Positions 11,201 through 23,200 of a stretch of DNA of 64,000 bases are shown in pieces. How positions within the stretch are numbered: the first letter of the stretch is position 1; the number at the start of each line of letters is the position of its first letter. Position numbers and translations under genes: made by a program. This DNA comes from Trichoplusia ni (lineage: Eukaryota > Arthropoda > Insecta > Lepidoptera > Noctuidae): assembly GCF_003590095.1 (NCBI RefSeq), contig NC_039494.1, forward strand, positions 9,176,001 through 9,240,000, in the 5' to 3' direction. The notes beneath the pieces are model-generated. The model was not told the origin of the DNA, ran no database searches, and saw only the letters and a program-made list of their open reading frames with translations.

Positions 11201-14200
11201 GGTAATTTACTAAAATTAAGGAACATTTTTGTTTAATATTTTTGAATCTATGATGTAAAAAGTGTGCAACTTTACCACATTATTCATGGTTTCATTAGTA
11301 TCAACGTGGTGTGTTGACTTAGTCTGAACCTCAGGGCCAGGAATTGTATGTAATAATTCGTCTGAAAAAATATATAATAGAAGATCATCGTGCAAAGACA
11401 CAATACATTGAGTTTAAACTTTCGTGAGACATTATCATACTATTCAAAGCTTAAGGCTGTTACTTTTATTTATTAGGTATGAATTGATATCTGACAAACC
11501 CTTTTTATGTGCCTCTGCTGAAAATGATTCCGTGATATTTTCTGTAACGTTTACATTATCTTTATCATACGGATTATGTAGACCTACAGCACTTGGCGTT
11601 ATAAGACCCAGGATCCTCTCTTGAAGAGGATCATCAATCTTCGGCCTTGATGGTCCACCACCTAAGAAAAAACAAGTTTTTGTAGATTTATAGATACAAT
11701 TGCCATAAAAATTTTGTAACATACACTTACCGGTTTTAATTAAATGCATCCTCTTAAAAGATGCTTCTTTTTTGGTAGCTTTTTTTAAACTTTCCCACTG
11801 GGATTTCAAATTTTCGGCAGTACGGTGGGAAAGCGTTGTCTGCGAATTATATTTATTGGATATTGTCGTCCATTCCGGAAGTTTTTGCTTCATTGAAACC
11901 CCGTCGGTTCTTTTATTTTCTATGACATGAAAATGCTCAGTAACTAGATCTACCAGCTGCGTCTTTTCTGATGCCATCCAATTAGCAGATCGCTTTCTCT
12001 TATAATTTGCCATTTCCAGGTCTTATTTATTTATTTTTATTTTGATGACAATTATAAACAAGGAAACTAATCAAATATGATCAAAGCATAAGTCAAAACA
12101 TTATCCAAACAATTTTAGAAAATAGGGAGCGCCATTGCTCAGGCACGGAACAACCGGACTATTTTACTTGGTAGCGTTCTAGTTTCATTCCATCCATTCG
12201 TTCAAGGTTACAGAGTAACTAAACAAGATTAAGATATCCGCAGACTAACTTGGTGAAATGAAATTGAAGTTAACCAAGGGGTAAATGGTTAGAATAAATT
12301 TATATTGGGGTAGCTACTCTCGTGTTAATTCGATGTTGGTGAAACCGGGCCTGGCCCGGTTTCACCAACATAGTATAAGTCTTAGTACAAGAATAAATCG
12401 TTAATTACTCTCGAGTATATCCATTTTACGTTTCACCAACATTTAAACTAATGATAAAACCTCTATACTAGAATAAGGTCATATACCGCCAATTTCGGTC
12501 ATATAAGCTGCTAATCTTTGGTTAGAAGTGTCACTGTCAAGTCAGTTCATCGCATTTAAAAAATGGCGCGCCGTTTGTATGCATTAATAAATGAAACCGA
12601 TAGCGAAGATGATGATTATTTTTGTCCTCGTCCACGGTGGTTTAAGGAAAGGGCTAATTATTTTGAAGAGTACGACGAACACGATTTTGTGATAAGATTT
12701 CGCTTATCCAAGGAGGCAACATTAAGTTTACTGGCAAAAATCGAGCACCGCTTGGAGTATACATCAGATAGGTGAGTTTTCTTAATAATAGCATGTTATT
12801 TATGTAATTTATGCAAATTTTATTTAAAAAAGGTGCCTTCTTCTATGTAAAAAGTGGAAATTAATTCTAGCACTTGTTCGTTTTGTTTCAGAAATAAGCC
12901 AATATCGCCTGTCAATCAATTATTAGCTACATTAAGATTTTACGCAACAAATAATACCCAAATGAGCATTGGTGACTTTGTCGGTATCAGTACACCAACG
13001 TCACACAGAGTTATTCACCAAGTCAGTGCAGCAATAGCATCGTTGCACAAAGAGTATATCCGATTTCCAACAACACGCGAGGAAATACGAAAAGAACAGG
13101 ATTCATTCTTTCAAATCGCTAGATTTCCGCGAGTCATTGGTGCAATGGATTGTACTCATGTCCGTATATCCTCACCAGGTGGAGATCATGCAGAACTATA
13201 TCGCAACAGAAAGGGCTACTTTTCCATCAACGTGCAAACTATTTGCAATGCAAACTTGGAGATCACTGATATAGTAGCCCGGTGGCCAGGTTCATCTCAC
13301 GACAGCACTATATTCAATAATAGTTGCATAAAAAGTAAGTTTGAAACTGGCCAGTATGGCAATGCTTTGCTGTTAGTAGATGGTGGGTATGCTTCCACTT
13401 CGTACATGATGACGCCTTTAGAGAACCCTAGGACTCCAGTGGAACAACTCTATAACGAGTCACAAATACGGACTCGTAATCCTGTTGAAAGGTCATACGG
13501 GATCTGGAAGAAACGGTTTCCTGCATTGGCCTTAGGGCTTCGCACTAAGCTGGACAAGTCTTTGACTATTATTGTAGCCACTGCCGTGTTGCATAATATG
13601 TTGATGCAACGAGGTGAAGTCAATCCCATTGATGATCCCGCACTACAACTTCCAGCTCCATGGGATGAACTTTTACACCATGGTCAGATAACTCAGCAAC
13701 CACAACATCCACAACAATACATCAGGCCCAATTCAGTGCGAGATGCTATCATTAATAATTATTTTCAAAGTATATTGTAACCAATAAAACAAATTTTATA
13801 AGCAATAAATATTTATTTGCGTTTTTTTTGTCTCAACTCTAAAAGTAGCAACCTAGTTTTAATTTTTTCTTGTTTTAAAATTTCTTGTTGTATATCCATT
13901 TGGATTTCAAACAATTTTTTAGCTTCTTCTCTCTCATTAGCTGAATGCTCGATTTGGACATTAATAGCCTTCCCCTTCAACTCCTGCAAGTTTTCAAGAG
14001 AGGCTCTCGTAAGTTGCGGCCGCCTTTTCGACATCCATTCAAGTCGTTTTCCTGAATAAGGCCTTTTTTTGCCTGAAGGTTTCAATTGTTCTGAAACAGG
14101 CGTTTTTAGACAGTTTGGAGTGTAATCGCCCCAATCCTAAAAAAGATACATAAGGTAAAAGCACCTATTACGGAGGTATTTCGCAACATTTGAAAGTAAG

Positions 14201-17200
14201 AAACAAAAATAAGAATTTGTAGGTATTTCTAAAGGTGGAAAAAAATTCTATCGTTAAAAGTGGAATTTATATTTTGTATTGCCGTTGAGACTATGATTCT
14301 GTTGATGATATTTCTTATTTTAAAGAAATATTTAAATAGTCTGGTCGATTTTCCCTTATACGGAGGTAAAATTTTGCTCTGATCCTATTACTGCGGTAGA
14401 CGGCTCCTAATACGGAGGGTCAGAACTTATATTCATTAAAGTTCCGTACAAATAATATTTATTTAATAATAGTTATGTGTTAGTAAAAGATTTTCCTTTT
14501 TATTGAAAATTGATTTTATTAAATTGCGTAATCAAATTAATGGTGAATGAATTATTTCCATTTTGAGTAACTCTGACAATGACATCTAATATGTATGGGA
14601 CCCAAATACGGCTAGACCTATAATAATTAAGGACATTCCTCTATAGAGCTACTGTTGTTGAGATCGCGTTCTGTAGTAAGTATTTTTTTCATAGTAATTC
14701 TGACCTTGATCTGACCTGATCTGAAATTGTTGAGAATCAATAGTATTCGAGGGATTAAATCACTTCGAAATCGAACAGTTATTTTTCTCGTGATGCCTGA
14801 ACATACAGACAGACAAAATAAATTTTAATCACATATTTGGGTTTGGTCACTCGCTGCTGTTTTTTTTTTCAATATTTTCAGTGTACAGAATTGACCCTTC
14901 TACAGATTTATTAAATTTATAGATAAATGAATAGAACCGTAATAGAAGATCTTAGAACCCTACACGGAGTTACCTGGAAATAATTACCTCCGTAATAGGA
15001 AAACTACTCATGTTTTCGATAATCCTAATTCTGACCCATAAATATTTCGATAAACAAAAGAGTAAAAATGCCTAATCAAACATTAACAGTTTTTTGGCTC
15101 AGATTTGTAAAACTCAAGTCAAAATTTATATAAAATAAATGTTTTGTGATAAATCAAAATACACCTTCCCATTTTTGCCTCTTCTAAGAAACTAACATTT
15201 TGTACTCGATAGTTTTCATATTTAACTAGATTTACAATTAAGAACACATACCACAGAATATGGTTTTTAAGTTATGTGAGTAATAATTATTTCAACTAAA
15301 CTTGAAACTAATTGAATAAGCTAATCAATTGAAAGTTATAAACAATTAAACATGACCAGTAATTTTCCTATTTCGGAGTCATAACACCGTATTAGGATTA
15401 ATTTTTAAAATTTGTATCGTATTACGGCGGTGTTTTATTTTTATTTTTTTTGGTAAAAAATGACTTACAAATATAAAATAAGCTACTTAAATAGTGAGTG
15501 TAATAATAAGAAAATGCTATAAATAACAAAAGAATAAACTCGAACGGCATCTTAATACGAAAAACTTAGTTTATAAATATTTGTGTATTTACTTTTGTTG
15601 TTCCGCGTTTGTATGGAAACACCTCTCACGTCGATTACGTCACAGAGACTGATTGATTTTGTTGTGTTGTCTATCTGCTATAATTGCAAATGTCAGTTAA
15701 GTCATAAAGTAAAAGATTTAGAATAAATAGTTTCGGTTTTGGTGTACCTACACTGAATAAAACGGGAATAAAACGCGAAAATATAAATACCACCGTAATA
15801 GGAAGCGATTTTGACTACCGCCGTATTAGGAGCGTTTACCTTAATATGTAAAGCAACCGTAAACATGGAAATACAGTACACATATGAAGAAACAGGTAAT
15901 TTACTAAAATTAAGGAACATTTTTGTTTAATATTTTTGAATCTATGATGTAAAAAGTGTGCAACTTTACCACATTATTCATGGTTTCATTAGTATCAACG
16001 TGGTGTGTTGACTTAGTCTGAACCTCAGGGCCAGGAATTGTATGTAATAATTCGTCTGAAAAAATATATAATAGAAGATCATCGTGCAAAGACACAATAC
16101 ATTGAGTTTAAACTTTCGTGAGACATTATCATACTATTCAAAGCTTAAGGCTGTTACTTTTATTTATTAGGTATGAATTGATATCTGACAAACCCTTTTT
16201 ATGTGCCTCTGCTGAAAATGATTCCGTGATATTTTCTGTAACGTTTACATTATCTTTATCATACGGATTATGTAGACCTACAGCACTTGGCGTTATAAGA
16301 CCCAGGATCCTCTCTTGAAGAGGATCATCAATCTTCGGCCTTGATGGTCCACCACCTAAGAAAAAACAAGTTTTTGTAGATTTATAGATACAATTGCCAT
16401 AAAAATTTTGTAACATACACTTACCGGTTTTAATTAAATGCATCCTCTTAAAAGATGCTTCTTTTTTGGTAGCTTTTTTTAAACTTTCCCACTGGGATTT
16501 CAAATTTTCGGCAGTACGGTGGGAAAGCGTTGTCTGCGAATTATATTTATTGGATATTGTCGTCCATTCCGGAAGTTTTTGCTTCATTGAAACCCCGTCG
16601 GTTCTTTTATTTTCTATGACATGAAAATGCTCAGTAACTAGATCTACCAGCTGCGTCTTTTCTGATGCCATCCAATTAGCAGATCGCTTTCTCTTATAAT
16701 TTGCCATTTCCAGGTCTTATTTATTTATTTTTATTTTGATGACAATTATAAACAAGGAAACTAATCAAATATGATCAAAGCATAAGTCAAAACATTATCC
16801 AAACAATTTTAGAAAATAGGGAGCGCCATTGCTCAGGCACGGAACAACCGGACTATTTTACTTGGTAGCGTTCTAGTTTCATTCCATCCATTCGTTCAAG
16901 GTTACAGAGTAACTAAACAAGATTAAGATATCCGCAGACTAACTTGGTGAAATGAAATTGAAGTTAACCAAGGGGTAAATGGTTAGAATAAATTTATATT
17001 GGGGTAGCTACTCTCGTGTTAATTCGATGTTGGTGAAACCGGGCCTAATCAAATACCGTGTTTAGTCTATTTTAGTATGTCAGACATATAGAATACGTAT
17101 TTTTTTATTTTATCACATCTTTAAATAGTAAGGAAGATAAAAAAGCACTAAATAAAAGTGGCAGATGCTAGTAGCATCACTTGCAAGTTAAAGCGTACTA

Positions 17201-20200
17201 GTAAGTGACGTCACATGAGATTTTAAATCACTGTGCCCTTCATATTTTGTTTACGATATCAAAGAAAAAATACAGATTCTTTATTTTTTGGATATCTGTC
17301 TAAACAGGTTTTTTGTCAAATACACTATTATAGAGGGTCTCAGTGTTTTAGTCGGTGATAATCCGACATATCTTGGTGAAGTTGAATTAACTTTTATTTA
17401 ACCACAGAAAAGGGCTTTGTAAAGTTGCTTACGTAAAAGCCATCCATGATTTATTTATAAACTTCTTTCATAGCTGTAATTGATTGATCCTTGGTAAATA
17501 TATCAACAAACCCCTTTGTTTAAATATAATGTAAAGAGCATTCATTGAGTAAAATCTGTCGACTGTTTAATACTTTTCTGTCTCCATCTATAAATACATT
17601 GCAATCAAATAATGATATACATAGAGATGCTTGTGTATGTCTCTCAGGGTCTACCATTAAGTCTTAAAGTAAGGTTAATATGGTTGTCCAAGTGTGAAAG
17701 CGCTATACAGGTTATAGAGTGGCATCTTTCTTCTGCATCCGCATGTTATCTTACTTTAAGACGAATCGGTAGACCACCTGGTCCTGAGCAAAATCCCTTT
17801 GCATATAAGGAGGGCGGGTAGTTTGGGTTTTCGTCGAGTGGGGCGGCGCAGAGCCGCGCATGAGGACGCTCTCCCGCCCTAACTAGGGTTCTGGGCGACG
17901 GCACGGGGGTGTCTGTCGTCCGAGTATAGGACCCACGGCGGGGGGCCACATTCGCTGCTATGGATGAAGTCCCAATATGAGGCGAGGAGGCCGACGCTCT
18001 TTACACGTCGGCCTCCACACAACACGAGAAAGTGACCTACCGGCCCACATTATTGGCCGGTGGAAGCCCGCGGTCGGTGTATGAAGGATTGCAACGCATT
18101 GCCATACACCGACACAAAAACGCGGATGACGTAGCACGGCGGTTCAGGTTTAGTCAGTAAAAGTCTGACACTACCCATTTCCGAGGGAGTGGGTGTCCAT
18201 GAGGATTCCCCCGCCTTACCAAAACAAAAAAAGGTAGTTTGGGTTTTCACACGATGTTTTACTTTATCGTTTGTCATTGCTTTCTTAAAAAATAATATTT
18301 ACCCCTGCCCTGATTCGCGGATGGAATGAAAAATTGAGCAAGGGAGTGTCAGACTTCTATTAACTAAACCTAAAGCGCCGTGCTACGTCATCCGCGTTTT
18401 GGTGTCGGTGCATGGCAATCCTTTATACAGCTGCCTTAGAAACCTTTTCCAAATCGGGAAAACTCATCTTAACTACAAAAACTTTAATGAATGTTGTTCT
18501 AAAATTGCCCGAAACAGGAAGAGAGCCAAATTAACACAAGCTCCCTCCAAGGGCATTTAAAACCTTCAAGTAATTCCGACATTATAAGTGTGCAGTGTTA
18601 CATCAAAATGTAGCGAGTGACGTCATCAGACAATATTTAAGGTCAATGATGCAACTGTAATCATAGTTATATGTTGTGGTTAGACTGATGCTCTATAGTC
18701 TAAAGATAGCGGGTAAATATTATAGATTTTTATAGCTTACTACCTGTTGCCCGCGACTCCGTCCGCGTGGACTTCAGTTCACAGCGCCGTGGTTCCCGTT
18801 TCCGTGGGAATGACGGGATAAAATGTACTCTTGATCATTGACATGACCTCTCCTCCATTACGTCAAAATCATTTTTTTAATAAGTACTAAAACCTTCCTT
18901 GGACCTTAAGGTACATACAAAAACATGAATTAGCCATTGGTCTATCCATTTTTGAGTTGTGCGATGAGAAACATTTATTTTTATAAAGACATGATTTAAG
19001 ACACAGGTTCGACCGTATAGATACTCCTGCGGCAAATGTTTGACAGCACGATTAGCCGAGTACGTAAAGTGTTGAGAGTCAATTCCCGCGTAGAACCAGT
19101 CTTTATGTACCTAATCCACGAATTACAAAAACATTCAAGTCACATACACAAAACACCCGGACTTGGAACAAGCATTCTTTGGTTTTACAGATGCTTGTTT
19201 TTGACGTGGGGTTCGAACCCGCGATATGGCGCGCACAGTGTGTCTGGTACGATCAACCACTCGGTTATCTATGCAGACAAAGTCATTTTCAGCAATTAAA
19301 GGGCGACACATAGATCACAAATTTAAATTTTGAAACAATTTACTATTTTATTTGGGCTCATCAAACAGTAAGAACTATTAAAGACTCTGTCGTATTAAAC
19401 CATGAGTCGCGCGTTCGAATTCTAGCTGAAGTTTTAATATTGTCTTTTACTAATCTATACTTCTATACTTACTAATATATAAAGCTGAAGAGTTTGTTTG
19501 TTTGTTTGTTTGAACGCGCTAATCTCAGGAACTAGTGGTCACAATTTAAAAAATATTTTTGTGTTGAATAGGCCATTTATCGAGGAAGGCTTTAGGCTAT
19601 AAAACATCACGCTGCGACTAATAGGAGCGAAGATACAATGGAAAATGTGGCAAAAACGGGGAAAAATATTCAACTTCGAGAGCTTCTGTTAAAAAATTCC
19701 TAACTTATAACTTCTAAACACGCGGACGACGTCGCGGGCACCAGCTAGTTTCTTATTAAATAAATAAAATTTTCCATTGATATTGTATTGCTTATTAAAC
19801 GTCTTTATATATGTTAGAATAAGTATGTTAGAGCTTCTATTACAACACGACCTTTAGTTAAATGAAGTCCATAATGTGTTTTCACAAAAAAACACCTAGG
19901 AAGTACTAGATTTAAGTTAAATGCAAGTGGTTTTTGTGATATCAGATCATTGGGGAATTCCCAGCGAGCTAATTTTGATGGTATTTATAAAACGCTATCA
20001 AAAATACATTAGTTTAATCGCTTGTATGTTTATATTAGTCTGTAAGTAATGAGAATAGACTTGGCTACTTACTTATTTAATTGTATTCATTGTATTTTGA
20101 ACCTTATGTCTCGGATTTGAAGATTGATTTTACCCGAAACACGGCCCTGTTGCTACCTAGTGAGATGTATTTTATTTTTCAAGTTGGTTCAAATTGTACA

Positions 20201-23200
20201 CGTTGTACAAATTTGATTGAAATCGGGAAAGCAGTTTAGTAGTCCATCGTGGACCAACAACGTGACACGTAATTTATACGTATATATGAAGGTATTCCAG
20301 CCGTCTTGGCTAATTTCGTACCGCTTAAATTGAGATGATATCAATCCTATCTTTCAAGTTAGACCAATCTGCACACCGGTGTGCAAATTCAATTGAAATC
20401 GGTTTAGTAGATTAGGAGTCCATCGCGGACAAACAACGTGACAACATCAAAATTAAAAGTCTTTTATTCAAATTAGGCTACCAGGTAGCACTTTTTGAAG
20501 GTCACAATTTAAAAAATATTTTTGTGTTGAATAGGCCATTTATCGAGGAAGGCTTTAGGCTATAAAACATCACGCTGCGACTAATAGGAGCGAAGATACA
20601 ATGGAAAATGTGGCAAAAACGGGGAAAAATATTCAACTTCGAGAGCTTCTGTTAAAAAATTCCTAACTTATAACTTCTAAACACGCGGACGACGTCGCGG
20701 GCACCAGCTAGTTTCTTATTAAATAAATAAAATTTTCCATTGATATTGTATTGCTTATTAAACGTCTTTATATATGTTAGAATAAGTATGTTAGAGCTTC
20801 TATTACAACACGACCTTTAGTTAAATGAAGTCCATAATGTGTTTTCACAAAAAAAAACACCTAGGAAGTACTAGATTTAAGTTAAATGCAAGTGGTTTTT
20901 GTGATATCAGATCATTGGGAAATTCCCAGCGAGCTAATTTTGATGGTATTTATAAAACGCTATCAAAAATACATTAGTTTAATCGCTTGTATGTTTGTAT
21001 TAGTCTGTAAGTAATGAGAATAGACTTGGCTACTTACTTATTTAATTGTATTCATTGTATTTTGAACCTTATGTCTCTGATTTGAAGATTGATTTTACCC
21101 GAAACACAGCCCTGTCCTGTTCAAGCCGCATCGCTAGTGTGCGTGGAATACTGTTGCTACCTATTGAGATGTAGTTTATTTTTCAAGTTGGTTCAAATTG
21201 TACACGTTGTGCAAATTTGATTGAATTCGGGAAAGCAGTTTAGTAGTCCATCGTGGACAAACAACGTGACACGTAATTTATACGTATATATGAAGGTATT
21301 CCAGCCGTCTTGGCTAATTTCGTACCGCTTAAATTGAGATGATATCAATCCTATCTTTCAAGTTAGACCAATCTGCACACCGGTGTACAAATTCAATTGA
21401 AATCGGTTTAGTAGTTTAGGTGTCCATCGCGGACAAACAACGTGACAAAATCAAAATTAAAAGTCTTTTATTCAAATTAGGCTACTAGGTAGCACGTTTT
21501 GAAGGTCAGGTTACATTGGACGGTATCCAGTTTCGCCCACTCTTCACCTCTTCCTAAGTGCTCTTGCTGTGAGAGAGGAAACGCCGCAAACTCCCCAGCA
21601 GGACACGTTATTTATATAATATACAAAATATCTTCCAACTAGCTGTTGCCCCCGACTTCGTCCGCGTGGTTAGAAGATATACTTAAGTTAGGAATTTTTG
21701 AACGGAAGCCCTCGAAGATTAATATTTTTTCCAGTTTTTTCCACCTTCCCCATTGTATCTTCGCTCTAATTAGTTGCAGCATGATGTTATATAGCCTAAA
21801 ACCTTCCTCGATGAATGGTCTATTGAACACAAGAATTTTTCAATTTGAAGCAGTAGTTCTTGAGATTAGCGCGTTCAAACAAACTAACTCTTCAGCTTTA
21901 TATATTAAGTATAGATTTGCGAATTATTGAAACCTATCATGACTCATATGATTAATGGCTACTAACCCTAACCGTGTGTCAAATTATTATATTGTCGCCA
22001 ATGTAGCCCCACATTGTATATTAAGATACACTCCAAGGCCCCAATTTTTAACCTGTAACTTTTATCGTTTCAGAGAAAAACTTCTGCATCAGAACGTGAA
22101 GTTTAACGAGAATAGTACGATGACGTACACGGCGAAGCGATACCCTATATACTTGCCGGAACAGAACCACATCGACCTGAACCAGACTATTGTGGTGCCT
22201 AATGTAGCTGTGCTGGTGAGTAAAGGGTTTTCAACCGACTTTCAAGAGAAGGAGGTGCTCAATTCCCCTGTATTTTGTTTTTGTTACCTCAGAACTTCGA
22301 AGAACCGATGTAGTTATTTTCTTTATTGATCTTCTTATAAAACTTGAAAGGGTGATTAGACAAGAAAAAAATAGTTTAGTTTCGGACAAATTTCCAAAAA
22401 ATATTGGATACGTATTTTTTCTATTCCCCCGTGAATAAAATTGCGTGTGACGAGTTATATTATTTGGCTGCAGAGAAAACTCCGCGACAACTCGATGAAA
22501 ACATTGATTAGTGAATGTGCCGAAAAATGAAATACCTACCTAATTTGGTCGTTTACAAAACGCGATTAAGCTTCTAAAACATTAGTCTCATTAGGTAGTT
22601 TCTATCTAGTAGATCGGGAAGTATTTTTTCTAAGAAACCTAATATAATTAACTATAAGGAACTAATTTTTTGAATAAGTATGTATTAGAACGGTAATTAC
22701 GGGCGAATTAAATCATTTTTGACAGCAAACTACGAATTAAGTACATACTCAAATATTTAGCTACGAAATTATATTCGTAACCTTTTATAGTAGGTAATTT
22801 CCCTTCACTTGAATTTTGTGTGCAATCGTTTTAATACTAGTTATGCTCCCGACTTTGTCTGCGCTTATTTAAAAACGCGGAAGTTTGTAAGTATGGATGT
22901 TTGTTCCTTTTTCACACAAAAACCACTCAACAGATTTAGACGAAATTTGGTACACAGATAGTTTGTAACCAGGAATAACACACACGTTTTTATCCCGATT
23001 TTATGTTCCAGTTAGATCATTTCCCCCTTGGACGGTACCTTTTAGAGAGGACGTGTTTTCGATTTTACTAATAGATATAAATTTATAGTTCATAGATCTT
23101 AGCTTTTACGGTTAATTAACGCATAGAAAGGCAACAGTTAGTGAAGCATAATAGCGAGTTATAACTAACAAAAAAAAACTAAAACACAACACATATGAGT

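Larger units (their letters stand above)
7659..12351 (+). mobile_element. PIF/Harbinger DNA transposon, copy 1
   Basis: 4693 bp with 19-bp perfect terminal inverted repeats (GGCCCGGTTTCACCAACAT at 7659-7677; its reverse complement at 12333-12351). A related block, GTTTCACCAACATT, lies just inside the left end, and a weaker one inside the right end. The left flank is TAA (7656-7658), the 3-bp target type known for this superfamily. It carries a transposase and a converging Myb/SANT-like gene, both apparently intact. It appears base-for-base identical to copy 2: every open frame is identical and the offset is a constant 4694, homopolymers included where checked. It lies in intron 3 of the CD36-family gene. 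Confidence 0.95.
12353..17045 (+). mobile_element. PIF/Harbinger DNA transposon, copy 2
   Basis: Same length and structure as copy 1, shifted by 4694 bases. The right end, ATGTTGGTGAAACCGGGCC (17027-17045), is followed by TAA (17046-17048), matching the TAA to the left of copy 1. The target duplication thus brackets the dimer as one unit. Copies of this structure could also arise by misassembly. Confidence 0.95.
7604..17331 (+). mobile_element. MITE split by the Harbinger dimer
   Basis: The left end AATAGGGTAACTATTTGAC (about 7604) and the right end GTCAAATACACTATTA (17315-17330) form an imperfect terminal inverted repeat. Only 55 bp of MITE lie left of the Harbinger. The rest (17046-17331) lies to the right and matches the MITE at 44783-45110 through the shared CATCACTTGC and AAGTGACGTCAC blocks. 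The element would be about 340 bp without the insertion. Confidence 0.65.
7500..17380 (+). repeat. Dispersed repeat A, split by nested insertions
   Basis: The left half (7500-7603, ending GATCCCGTGACTCTGGCTTA) and right half (17332-17380, with TTTTAGTCGGTGATAATCCG) together match the continuous copy at about 740-870. Everything between them belongs to a MITE and two Harbinger elements inserted later. Confidence 0.7.

Noticed and set aside
11444..12013. A single 189-aa open frame for the Myb/SANT-like protein (also at 16138-16707)
   Set aside because: The frame is open through a 69-bp GT-AG intron by chance or design, but the protein then ends early. Splicing to 11361-11276 and 9442-9119 fits in phase and supplies the expected basic/coiled-coil C-terminus.
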